The notes under the pieces are model-generated. The model searched no databases. It was not told the DNA's origin and saw only the letters and a program-made list of their open reading frames with translations. Positions 6,455-11,940 of a stretch of DNA of 11,940 bases are shown one piece after another. This DNA is from Candidatus Portiera sp. (GTDB lineage: Bacteria; Pseudomonadota; Gammaproteobacteria; CBDBNL01; JAAOII01), in the NCBI GenBank assembly GCA_015163845.1, contig JAAOII010000192.1, positions 1 to 11,940 of the forward strand, given 5' to 3'. The number at the start of each line of letters is the position of its first letter. The stretch's first letter is position 1. A program made the position numbers and the translations under genes.

Positions 6455-7474
6455 ATGAAAAAAATAGCCCTAATAATAACTGGAGGAACCATAGGAATGA
6501 ACACTAGTGATGGTGAGAGTAAAATTCCTGACCAGCCGCTGAATTATGAAGAACTTAATGACCTAAAGTCAAAAGACCTTAGCATAACTAGTTATGTTTT
6601 ATGCTACAAGGATAGCAGCAGCATAGGTATTGATATTTGGCAATTACTCATTAATAAGCTTAGCGACCTCATTCCTGAGTATGATGGATTTATAGTTAGT
6701 CATGGAACAGACACTATGGCATATTCTGCAGCAGCTGTTGCTTATAATTTTGGTACAGATCTTGAATGCCCTATAGTATTTACTGGCTCTTGTATTAGCC
6801 CCGACTTAGCGGATACTGATGCTTGGCGCAATCTTAAGGACTCAGTGGATGTTGCTTGTTCCGACATAGGTGAGGTGGTTGTGGTGTTTGCTGGCAAGGT
6901 CTGGCGTGCTTCGCGGGCAACAAAGATTGTCTCAGCGGATAATGCTATTTTTACCACTCCTCAAATAGAGTCCTTGGCACAAATTGACAAAAACAAACTA
7001 GTTATACAGCCCCATTGTCGGCGGACTGCTACCCCCGCCAAACCATTGAAAGACCCAGCTAGGTTTAGTGACAATATGATATTTATTAATGCCATGCCAG
7101 CTATGAATAAAATAACTCTTGCTGACTTTGCTAAAAATCCGACTTGGAAATTATGCCTTATTCAAGGCATGGGGGAAGGTAACTTAACTGATGAATTAAT
7201 TAATTTTATTGAAGTTTCTTTTCAACATAATAAGCATATAGTAATCAGGCCAATGCATCACTCTCGAGTATCCTCAATTTATCCTCCTCTTAAACGTTCC
7301 TTAGATTTAGGGGCTATCCTAGCAGAGGGTTATAGTTTATGTTCTTTGTGGGTTAAGTTATCTTGGCTATTAGGTAGAATTGAGTTGCAAAAAGAGCAAA
7401 GTTATTCTCAGCAAAGGCACTTTATCCGCCAAGGATTAAGTGAAAATATTGTCGGTGAGCTAGTATTAAGTTAG
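6455..7474 (+). CDS. ansA: Type I (cytoplasmic) L-asparaginase
   Basis: 339 residues, the length of E. coli AnsA (338). It hydrolyses asparagine to aspartate and ammonia in the cytoplasm; there is no signal peptide. The active-site parts of the asparaginase/glutaminase family are present: TGGTIGM with nucleophile Thr12 near the N-terminus, GFIVSHGTDTMAYSA with Thr85-Asp86, and Lys157 in RASRATK. The TGS block followed by TDAWRNLKDS (111-130) also fits, although the usual SQRP after TGS is replaced by SCISP. The C-terminal domain has QGMGEGNL in place of the more usual GxGNxP motif. GatD-like or glutaminase activity cannot be excluded. The ATG has no Shine-Dalgarno. Convergent with purC, with only 3 bp between the stop codons. 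Confidence 0.85.
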   Translation: MKKIALIITGGTIGMNTSDGESKIPDQPLNYEELNDLKSKDLSITSYVLCYKDSSSIGIDIWQLLINKLSDLIPEYDGFIVSHGTDTMAYSAAAVAYNFGTDLECPIVFTGSCISPDLADTDAWRNLKDSVDVACSDIGEVVVVFAGKVWRASRATKIVSADNAIFTTPQIESLAQIDKNKLVIQPHCRRTATPAKPLKDPARFSDNMIFINAMPAMNKITLADFAKNPTWKLCLIQGMGEGNLTDELINFIEVSFQHNKHIVIRPMHHSRVSSIYPPLKRSLDLGAILAEGYSLCSLWVKLSWLLGRIELQKEQSYSQQRHFIRQGLSENIVGELVLS

Positions 7475-7477
7475 CTA

Positions 7478-8227
7478 TTAATTATCCTGATGATCTGCCT
7501 GTAAATCATGAGTATCTATAGTAACTTTCAGACCTAGCAGTTCACATATTCTGTCGTAACCTTCTTTCACATCGCCTAAGTCAAAGCGGAACAAATCTTT
7601 ATCAAATGGTCGTTTAGATTTTTGATCCCATAGACGACAAGTGTCAGGAGATATTTCATCGCCCAAATATAACTCGCCATCTAACAGGCCGAACTCTAGC
7701 TTGAAGTCAACCAAATCAATATTAATCTTGGTAAAAACATCCTTGATAATATCATTTACCTGCAAAGAGATTTTTTCTGCTTGTGCAACAACTTCCGCTG
7801 AGGTAATTTTTAAGCTATTCACATAATGTATGTTTATGAAAGGGTCGCCCAACTTATCATTTTTCAAGAAGAGCTCTTGAATGGGAGGGCTCAATGGCGA
7901 ACCTTTGGTTAAACCAACTCGCTTAACTATTGTTCCTGCAGCTATGTTACGCACAACAAACTCTAGTTGGATCATATCTAGTTTGTGGGTTAAGGATTCT
8001 CTTTGATTAATCTTCTCTATAAAAGAGGTCTTAACACCTTGCTGGGCAAGCTTATCCATCAAGAAGGCATTGATATTGTTAAGATAGATGCCTTTCCCTA
8101 AACAGGTCTCTTTCTTTTCTCCATTAAATGCAGTTAAGTCATCACGGAAATGCATAATGATGTGATTGGGGTTATCAGTGGCAAAAATACTTTTGCCTTT
8201 GCCTGAATATAAATGTTCTTTTTTCAT
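7478..8227 (-). CDS. purC: Phosphoribosylaminoimidazole-succinocarboxamide (SAICAR) synthase
   Basis: 249 residues (E. coli PurC is 237). It joins aspartate to CAIR using ATP in de novo purine synthesis, in the cytoplasm. Seen: the N-terminal LYSGKGKSIFATD nucleotide-binding loop, FRDDLTAFNGEKKE, VVRNIAAGT (91-99), VDFKLEFG (173-180) and the signature LGDEISPDTCRLWD (188-201). About a dozen C-terminal residues beyond LLGL are extra and polar. ATG 8227 has an AGGA 8 nt upstream that overlaps the bamC TAG stop, with 10 nt between the genes, so it is probably translated from the dapA-bamC-purC transcript. Confidence 0.95.
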   Translation of the reverse strand: MKKEHLYSGKGKSIFATDNPNHIIMHFRDDLTAFNGEKKETCLGKGIYLNNINAFLMDKLAQQGVKTSFIEKINQRESLTHKLDMIQLEFVVRNIAAGTIVKRVGLTKGSPLSPPIQELFLKNDKLGDPFINIHYVNSLKITSAEVVAQAEKISLQVNDIIKDVFTKINIDLVDFKLEFGLLDGELYLGDEISPDTCRLWDQKSKRPFDKDLFRFDLGDVKEGYDRICELLGLKVTIDTHDLQADHQDN

Positions 8228-8237
8228 TGCGTATGTC

Positions 8238-8930
8238 CTATATGTTTATTAGTAGTTCTCTTAAGTTATTCATATACTCAAAGCTTAGCCCAGGATTAAC
8301 TTCTTGGTTATTCTTGTTGCGGGCTTTTTTGCTTTTTTGCTTGTCGCTATTGGTAGAGACACTTATCATTAATGAATTGTAGTAAGGATAGACGCTGATT
8401 TTATTTGTATCATCAGGAAAGTATTCTATAACTTGAGTGGTGTCTTTCTTAAAATTATCTGCATCATCATCTTTTACACTTATGCCCAGTTGATTAAAAA
8501 CCTCTATAACTTTATTAGCATCAAGGTCTTTTTTATAGGGGGCTATTAGCAAACTCACTTCATTTTTTGAGTTGCGACCTAATGATAGCACCTGTGTATA
8601 TCCGCCGGAGTTTTTGAGCTTAACCTGTTCATAATTAGCTGGTGCATTACTTATAAAATCTGGTTGAGGCCTTGGACGTTTTACAAATACAATGTCGCTC
8701 TCTGCAGGGGTCTGTGGCGATACATAATAGGCAGGCGTCTGCTTCACCGAGTTTGCTGGGAGTTTAGGATTATCATAGTCACGTGCACCGATAAAGGAAT
8801 TGGTTTTAACTGAACAAGATGCTAATAACAGCATACTAATGAAGGCAAGAATGAAGGCAAGTCGTATGTGTTGCCTATGCCTTGGATCCTGATTGATTTT
8901 ATTCAAGGTTATCAAGAAGTTCAAGGGCAC
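8238..8930 (-). CDS. bamC: BamC-like outer-membrane assembly lipoprotein (NlpB)
   Basis: 230 residues from GTG 8930; a TTG at 8906 (MNKINQD start) is an equally likely start. A hydrophobic segment ends in the lipobox LASC with Cys39, so it is a lipoprotein. The mature N-terminus is a proline- and tyrosine-rich unstructured stretch (YDNPKLPANS, RPRPQPDF), as in BamC, where this part wraps around BamD. Two small alpha/beta segments follow, with a Lys/Asn-rich insert (KSKKARNKNNQE) near 205. Sequence similarity alone is weak; the call rests mainly on its place between dapA and purC, the E. coli dapA-nlpB-purC order, plus size and lipobox. It overlaps the end of dapA by 32 bp if GTG is used, which implies translational coupling. 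Role: accessory subunit of the BAM complex. Confidence 0.75.
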   Translation of the reverse strand: MPLNFLITLNKINQDPRHRQHIRLAFILAFISMLLLASCSVKTNSFIGARDYDNPKLPANSVKQTPAYYVSPQTPAESDIVFVKRPRPQPDFISNAPANYEQVKLKNSGGYTQVLSLGRNSKNEVSLLIAPYKKDLDANKVIEVFNQLGISVKDDDADNFKKDTTQVIEYFPDDTNKISVYPYYNSLMISVSTNSDKQKSKKARNKNNQEVNPGLSFEYMNNLRELLINI

Positions 8931-9783
8931 TTTTTAACTGAGGTATATGTGCATCAGTCAAAGTCGTTAAAGGCAATCTTATAGAGTTTTGAATTTTTTT
9001 CTTGAGAAATAATGCATACTTCACTGCGATGGGATTGGACTCTAAACCTATGGCATCGTGGATTGGCATAAGTTCTTCTTGGAGTTTACGTGCTGCGTCT
9101 GCCTGATTTTCTGTTGCTAAGCGGCATAGTTTGCTTATAGACGCAGGTGCTATGTTGGCAGTCACTGACATACATCCATCTCCCCCAGCCAGCATAAACT
9201 CACAACAAGTATTATCATCGCCAGATAACAGGATAAAATTATCACTACACAAAGAACGTAATTTTGCCACTCTACTAATATCACCAGTGGCCTCTTTAAT
9301 GCCTATTATGTTCTTATATTCGGCAAGTTCTGCGACTGTATCCGGCAAAATATCTGCCACTGTGCGGCTTGGGACATTATATAAAATATGGGGTATATCT
9401 GAATTTTTAGTTATCTCAGCAAAGTGCCTAATCAATCCTGTTTGGGTTGGCCTATTGTAATAGGGCACAACACTCAAGGCAGCATCAACACCTGATTCCT
9501 GTGCATTCTGTGATAATTCAATTGCCTCGACTGTAGAGTTTGACCCTGTCCCAGCAATGACCGGTATGCGCCCAGCGACTTTGTCCACAACATAAGCAAC
9601 AAATTCATTATGCTCTTGATGAGACAAAGTGGGTGATTCACCTGTAGTGCCAACTGCCAAGATGACATCAGTGCCTGAAGAGATCTGCCATTCTAATAGT
9701 TTGGCAGTCGATTCCCAATCAATGGAACCATCTTCGTGCATTGGGGTAACAAGAGCTACCTGACTTCCAGTAAATTTTTTCAT
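8899..9783 (-). CDS. dapA: 4-hydroxy-tetrahydrodipicolinate synthase
   Basis: 294 residues (E. coli DapA 292). It condenses pyruvate and aspartate semialdehyde, the first committed step to diaminopimelate and lysine. All key residues are found at an offset of two from E. coli: Thr46-Thr47 in VGTTGES, Tyr109 in PYYNRP, Tyr135 and Arg140 in YNVPSRT, and the Schiff-base Lys163 in GIKEATGD. ATG 9783 was chosen over an upstream in-frame start at 9816 because MKKFTGSQVALVTP matches the family N-terminus. First gene of the dapA-bamC-purC operon. A promoter lies just upstream, and the predicted leader is only about 6 nt with no Shine-Dalgarno. Confidence 0.96.
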   Translation of the reverse strand: MKKFTGSQVALVTPMHEDGSIDWESTAKLLEWQISSGTDVILAVGTTGESPTLSHQEHNEFVAYVVDKVAGRIPVIAGTGSNSTVEAIELSQNAQESGVDAALSVVPYYNRPTQTGLIRHFAEITKNSDIPHILYNVPSRTVADILPDTVAELAEYKNIIGIKEATGDISRVAKLRSLCSDNFILLSGDDNTCCEFMLAGGDGCMSVTANIAPASISKLCRLATENQADAARKLQEELMPIHDAIGLESNPIAVKYALFLKKKIQNSIRLPLTTLTDAHIPQLKSALELLDNLE

Positions 9784-9795
9784 TGTAATAGTTAC

Positions 9796-9824
9796 ATTAT
9801 AGGACACTGCCAACAATTAGCCAA
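9796..9824 (-). promoter_or_regulatory. Sigma70 promoter of dapA-bamC-purC
   Basis: On the minus strand TTGGCT (9824-9819), a 17-bp spacer and TATAAT (9801-9796). The -10 ends 12 nt before ATG 9783, so the leader would be about 6 nt. A palindrome GTAA-TAG-TTAC (9785-9795) covers the predicted start point and could be an operator, but nothing proves it. Confidence 0.6.
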
Positions 9825-9870
9825 TAGATTATATTTATTAATTTTAGCTATTTATAGTTGCTTTCAATAA

Positions 9871-9897
9871 TTGAATTATTGGGAAATGTCCTATAAT
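9871..9897 (+). promoter_or_regulatory. Possible promoter of tRNA-Arg and the tRNA region
   Basis: TTGAAT (9871-9876) and TATAAT (9892-9897) with a 15-bp spacer, shorter than ideal. Transcription would start near 9904, about 50 nt before tRNA-Arg. It shares the string GTCCTATAAT with the divergent dapA promoter. Confidence 0.4.
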
Positions 9898-9953
9898 ATA
9901 TTTTACTTGCTGCTGGATAATTTTTTAGTTAAGCACGAATGATTTATTAATAT

Positions 9954-10027
9954 GCGCCCGTAGCTCAATCGGATAGAGCAACGACCTTCTAAGCCGTAGG
10001 TTGCAGGTTCGATTCCTGCCGGGCGTG
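9954..10027 (+). tRNA. argU: tRNA-Arg(UCU), reading AGA/AGG
   Basis: A full cloverleaf can be drawn. Acceptor stem GCGCCCG (9954-9960) with CGGGCGT (10020-10026), including one G-U at the first pair. D-stem GCTC/GAGC. Anticodon loop CTTCTAA with TCT at 9988-9990. T-arm GCAGG-TTCGATT-CCTGC (10003-10019). Discriminator G10027. It closely resembles E. coli argU. The anticodon stem ACGAC/GCCGT has an A30-C40 mismatch where E. coli has A-U. CCA is not encoded. Confidence 0.93.
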
Positions 10028-10331
10028 CTTTGTATTTTGAAATGATGGGCCTAGTGAAGTTGGAAGAGCAAAGAAATTTTGCGGTTCCTGCGAGCAGAGT
10101 AATAGGTTTGTAAATGATGGGCCTAGTAAAGTTGGTAGAGCAAAGAAATTTTGCGGTTCCTTCGTGCAGTATAATAGATTTTTAAATGGTGGGTCTAGTG
10201 AAGTTGGTAGAGCAAAGAAATTTTGCGGTTCCGTCGTGCAGTATAATAGATTTTTAAATGATGGGTCTAGTAAAGTTGGTAGAGCAAAGAAATTTTGCGG
10301 TTCCTTCGTGCAGTATAATAGATTTTTAAAT

Positions 10332-10410
10332 GGTGGGTCTAGTGAAGTTGGTAGAGCAAAGAAACTTTTGGTTCCTGCGGTCGTGGGTTCGAACCCCATC
10401 ACCCACCCCA
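10332..10410 (+). pseudogene. Degenerate tRNA-His copy with intact 3' half
   Basis: Starts GGTGGGTCTAG like tRNA-His and ends with a complete T-arm, acceptor strand CACCCAC, C73 and CCA. The 44 nt from 10370 to 10413 are identical to 10631-10674 of the real tRNA-His and its flank. The D-stem cannot form (GTGA against GAGC), two extra nucleotides lie in the anticodon region, and the GTG anticodon is lost (CTTTTGG instead of TTGTGGT). It cannot decode as a normal tRNA-His. Confidence 0.85.
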
Positions 10411-10576
10411 TTTAGAATAATAGGTTTTATATAGATAGTAGATTTTAAATGATGGGTCTAGTGAAGTTGGAAGAGCAAAGAAATTTTGCGGTTCCTGCGT
10501 GCAGTATAATAGATTTTTAAATGGTGGGTCTAGTGAAGTTGGAAGAGCAAAGAAATTTTGCGGTTCCTGCGTGCAG

Positions 10577-10582
10577 TATAAT
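10577..10582 (+). promoter_or_regulatory. -10 box in front of the intact tRNA-His
   Basis: TATAAT supplied by the tail of the last repeat unit, 12 nt before G-1 of tRNA-His, so a transcript would start about 6 nt upstream of the mature end. No -35 is clear (TTGCGG at 10558 is too close, spacer 13). The same box recurs in four earlier units. Confidence 0.4.
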
Positions 10583-10594
10583 AGATTTTTAAAT

Positions 10595-10671
10595 GGTGGG
10601 TGTAGCTCAGTTGGTAGAGCACAGGATTGTGGTTCCTGCGGTCGTGGGTTCGAACCCCATCACCCACCCCA
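10595..10671 (+). tRNA. hisR: tRNA-His(GUG)
   Basis: Canonical tRNA-His with the genome-encoded extra G-1 (10595) facing C73 (10668). Acceptor GTGGGTG (10596-10602) pairs fully with CACCCAC (10661-10667). D-stem GCTC/GAGC; anticodon stem CAGGA/TCCTG with GTG at 10629-10631; T-arm GTGGG-TTCGAAC-CCCAT. CCA is encoded (10669-10671), unlike the neighbouring Arg and Leu tRNAs. It is the only intact copy at the end of the repeat array. Confidence 0.97.
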
Positions 10672-10728
10672 TTTGAATAATACTATATAATACATATAGA
10701 ATGCAGAAAATAGTAATTGACCATATTA

Positions 10729-10764
10729 CCAAGAATATTATCAAGAATATTACCAAGAATATTA
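10729..10764. repeat. Three 12-bp tandem repeats upstream of tRNA-Leu
   Basis: YCAAGAATATTA at 10729-10740, 10741-10752 and 10753-10764, preceded by a partial unit (CCATATTA, 10721). They lie between a TTGACC (10717-10722) that could be a -35 and the tRNA, so they may have changed the promoter spacing. The rest of 10672-10728 is AT-rich, with a TATAAT at 10686-10691 and nothing else recognisable. Confidence 0.8.
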
Positions 10765-10769
10765 ATAGT

Positions 10770-10851
10770 GCGAAAGTGGCGGAATTGGTAGACGCGCAGG
10801 ACTTAGAATCCTGTATCGCAAGATGTGTGAGTTCGAGTCTCTCCTTTCGCA
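10770..10851 (+). tRNA. leuW: tRNA-Leu(UAG)
   Basis: Class II tRNA with a long variable arm. Acceptor GCGAAAG (10770-10776) with CTTTCGC (10844-10850); D-arm with GGTAGACGC; anticodon stem CAGGA/TCCTG with TAG at 10804-10806; discriminator A10851. The T-stem GTGAG/CTCTC has a U-U mismatch at the 50-64 pair where E. coli leuW has a C-G pair. CCA is not encoded. Confidence 0.95.
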
Positions 10852-10901
10852 TTTAATGTTTAGATATCATTAGACCATTAAAGCATATTACACAATCAAA
10901 T

Positions 10902-11940
10902 ATGAAAATCATAAAAGAAGACGGCTTAAAAGTGCTGGTAAGCGTAAGTTTACCTTATGCTGATATTGCAGACAAAGTCAAACAAAAACTTACAGAAGTA
11001 TCTCAAAATGCTAAATTATCTGGGTTCCGTCCCGGCAAAGTTCCACTGGACTTAATCAAGCAGAACTATGGTGCTGCAGTCCTCAAAGAAGTTGCTGATG
11101 AAGCAATTAAGGAAGCATTTTTGAAGGAAGCAATTGAAGAAAAAATACATTTAGCGGGTTTGCTATCTATGCAAGAAAAAGAACTGGAGTTTGATAAGGA
11201 ACTCAGTTATGAAATAGAGTATGAGATTTATCCTAAAGTTGAAGCAAAAGTGCCAACTAACTCAGATATTGAGATATTCACATCAAGCATATCAGATAAG
11301 GATCTAGACATTACTATAGAAGAAATGCGTCAAAGGTTAACCAAGCATGAAGATACCATAATAGGTATTGAGGCAAAAGATGAACATGTTGCCATTGTTA
11401 GTTATACTGCCACTACCAACGATGCCGATGCTCATAAATTTAATGCTGAGAGTACGCCAGTTGACTTAAGCGGCAACTATCCAAGTGCTGATTTTATCGG
11501 GGCTATCAAAGGTATGCGAGCGGAAGAAGATAAGACCTTCGTTGCCAATGTTGAAGTGCAGGGGACTCCAACTGAATCAGGTGAGCAGGGAGCCCAAGAA
11601 CCCCAAGAACCCCAAGAACGCGAAGTCACTTTCAATCTTAAGTTAGAAAAATTACAAAGAAAAATTTTACCTGAACTCAATGAAGAGTTTTTCAAGCAAT
11701 ATGGGGTGACTGGCGGCGAGAAAGAGTTTCGCGAAAGAGTAAAGTCCAATATGGATTTTGAGTTGCAAAGGGCTCTCAACAGAATTAAATATAAGACGGT
11801 TTCTGATGAAATTGTCAAAGCCAATCCATCTTTAGAGGCACCAGAGACCCAAGTCATACGTGAGGCCTCGCGCATGCGTGATGCTGCTATTAAGGCCTGG
11901 GCACAAATGATGGGCAATCAAAAACCAGTGGATGCAGATA
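10902..11940 (+). CDS. tig: Trigger factor (3' end beyond the window)
   Basis: 346 codons are visible from ATG 10902, and the gene runs off the edge (E. coli Tig is 432 residues). It is a ribosome-associated chaperone with peptidyl-prolyl isomerase activity that receives nascent chains at L23. The ribosome-binding signature GFRPGKVP is at residues 41-48. The FKBP-like domain spans roughly 150-250. The C-terminal chaperone domain then begins (LPELNEEFFKQYGV, about 257-269). A linker-like stretch in the FKBP part (about 222-240) is rich in Gly, Glu and Gln and contains three 9-bp repeats coding for QEP, QEP, QER. No Shine-Dalgarno precedes the ATG. It lies directly after the tRNA cluster; clpP and clpX would be expected downstream. 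Confidence 0.95.
   Translation, partial: MKIIKEDGLKVLVSVSLPYADIADKVKQKLTEVSQNAKLSGFRPGKVPLDLIKQNYGAAVLKEVADEAIKEAFLKEAIEEKIHLAGLLSMQEKELEFDKELSYEIEYEIYPKVEAKVPTNSDIEIFTSSISDKDLDITIEEMRQRLTKHEDTIIGIEAKDEHVAIVSYTATTNDADAHKFNAESTPVDLSGNYPSADFIGAIKGMRAEEDKTFVANVEVQGTPTESGEQGAQEPQEPQEREVTFNLKLEKLQRKILPELNEEFFKQYGVTGGEKEFRERVKSNMDFELQRALNRIKYKTVSDEIVKANPSLEAPETQVIREASRMRDAAIKAWAQMMGNQKPVDAD
11593..11619 (+). repeat. Three 9-bp tandem repeats inside tig
   Basis: CCCAAGAAC occurs three times without change at 11593-11601, 11602-11610 and 11611-11619, adding Gln-Glu-Pro units to a loop of the FKBP domain. Frame is preserved. Confidence 0.9.

Larger units (their letters stand above)
10042..10592 (+). 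repeat. Tandem array of tRNA-His 5'-half repeats (seven units)
   Basis: Units start at 10042, 10114, 10186, 10258, 10330, 10449 and 10521; the intact tRNA-His follows in phase (unit start 10593). Six units are exactly 72 bp; the fifth is 119 bp because it keeps a tRNA-His 3' half. Each unit begins with a variant of the tRNA-His 5' part (ATGRTGGG, then TAG, AAGTTGG and AGAGCA, then GGTTCC). The D-stem is destroyed (GCTC changed to GTGA or GTAA) and the anticodon stem is replaced by a hairpin GCAAA-GAAAT-TTTGC. In the 72-bp units the tRNA similarity stops after the anticodon arm and an AT-rich tail follows. Five tails carry TATAAT (10170, 10242, 10314, 10505, 10577), 12 nt before the next tRNA-like start. 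Units two and four share variants and units three and five share others, pointing to expansion by 144-bp dimers. This fills the interval between tRNA-Arg and tRNA-His; I see no protein gene in it. Confidence 0.9.

Noticed and set aside
9989..10411. Minus-strand open frame of 140 codons with repeated FFALPTSLDP units and the string MGFEPTTAG
   Set aside because: It is the antisense reading of tRNA genes and of the 72-bp array (72 is 24 codons, so the frame stays open). MGFEPTT-type proteins are a well-known artefact of translating tRNA genes backwards.
10042..10592. CRISPR array
   Set aside because: Units are directly joined 72-bp repeats without unique spacers, and they are related to tRNA-His; no cas genes are nearby.
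10370..10674. Integrative element bounded by tRNA-His att sites (44-bp identical 3' halves)
   Set aside because: The 261-bp interval between the copies holds only more repeat units; no integrase or cargo gene is present, so tandem duplication explains it better.
10164..10690. Plus-strand open frames with a 24-residue repeat (QYNRFLNGGSSEVGRAKKFC)
   Set aside because: They exist only because the array period is a multiple of three; they run through tRNA-like sequence and end inside tRNA-His. No ribosome binding site.

Overview
The window looks like a low-GC (AT-rich) gammaproteobacterial chromosome segment. The best clues are the gene order dapA-bamC-purC on the minus strand, which matches the E. 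coli order, the RppH-type Nudix hydrolase, the Pal-type lipoproteins, and a tRNA(Arg)-tRNA(His)-tRNA(Leu) cluster just upstream of tig. I cannot name the species. All genes identified are chromosomal housekeeping genes; I see no transposase, integrase, phage gene or CRISPR array.

Layout. At 1-768 there are two tandem OmpA/Pal-family genes, the first cut by the window edge, ending at a hairpin terminator (806-842). Then rsmD (+, 894-1514) converges on a glycerate 2-kinase gene (-, 1559-2722). That kinase is divergent from the ribosomal protein operon rplM-rpsI (+, 2785-4294). After a tandem duplication in the rpsI/rppH interval come rppH (-) and a solitary YnjB-type solute-binding lipoprotein gene (-, 5059-6300). 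A type I asparaginase gene (+, 6455-7474) converges on the operon dapA-bamC-purC (-, 9783-7478). Rightward, 9954-10851 holds tRNA-Arg(UCU), a long array of tRNA-His-derived repeats, an intact tRNA-His(GUG) and tRNA-Leu(UAG). The trigger factor gene tig (+) runs off the right edge.

The two most unusual things are these. First, 10042-10592 holds seven tandem units that each begin with a degenerate 5' half of tRNA-His. Most end in a TATAAT box placed 12 nt before the next unit's tRNA-like start; one unit keeps a complete tRNA-His 3' half. The array leads directly into the real tRNA-His gene. Second, rpsI carries an extension of about 229 residues, charged and low-complexity, in front of a normal S9 domain of about 126 residues, built partly from in-frame 12-bp and 18-bp repeats.

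Two wider patterns also stand out. Short tandem duplications recur across the window: at the rsmD stop, inside rpsI, at the rppH 3' end, in the tRNA region and inside tig. Several genes have a -10-like box 6-7 nt before the ATG and no Shine-Dalgarno sequence, suggesting leaderless or nearly leaderless mRNAs; purC and the binding-protein gene do have Shine-Dalgarno sequences.

Functionally the genes cover cell-envelope anchoring (Pal), outer-membrane assembly (BamC), ribosome structure and rRNA methylation (L13, S9, RsmD), mRNA 5'-end processing (RppH), lysine/diaminopimelate and purine synthesis (DapA, PurC), asparagine and glycerate metabolism, decoding (three tRNAs) and nascent-chain folding (Tig).
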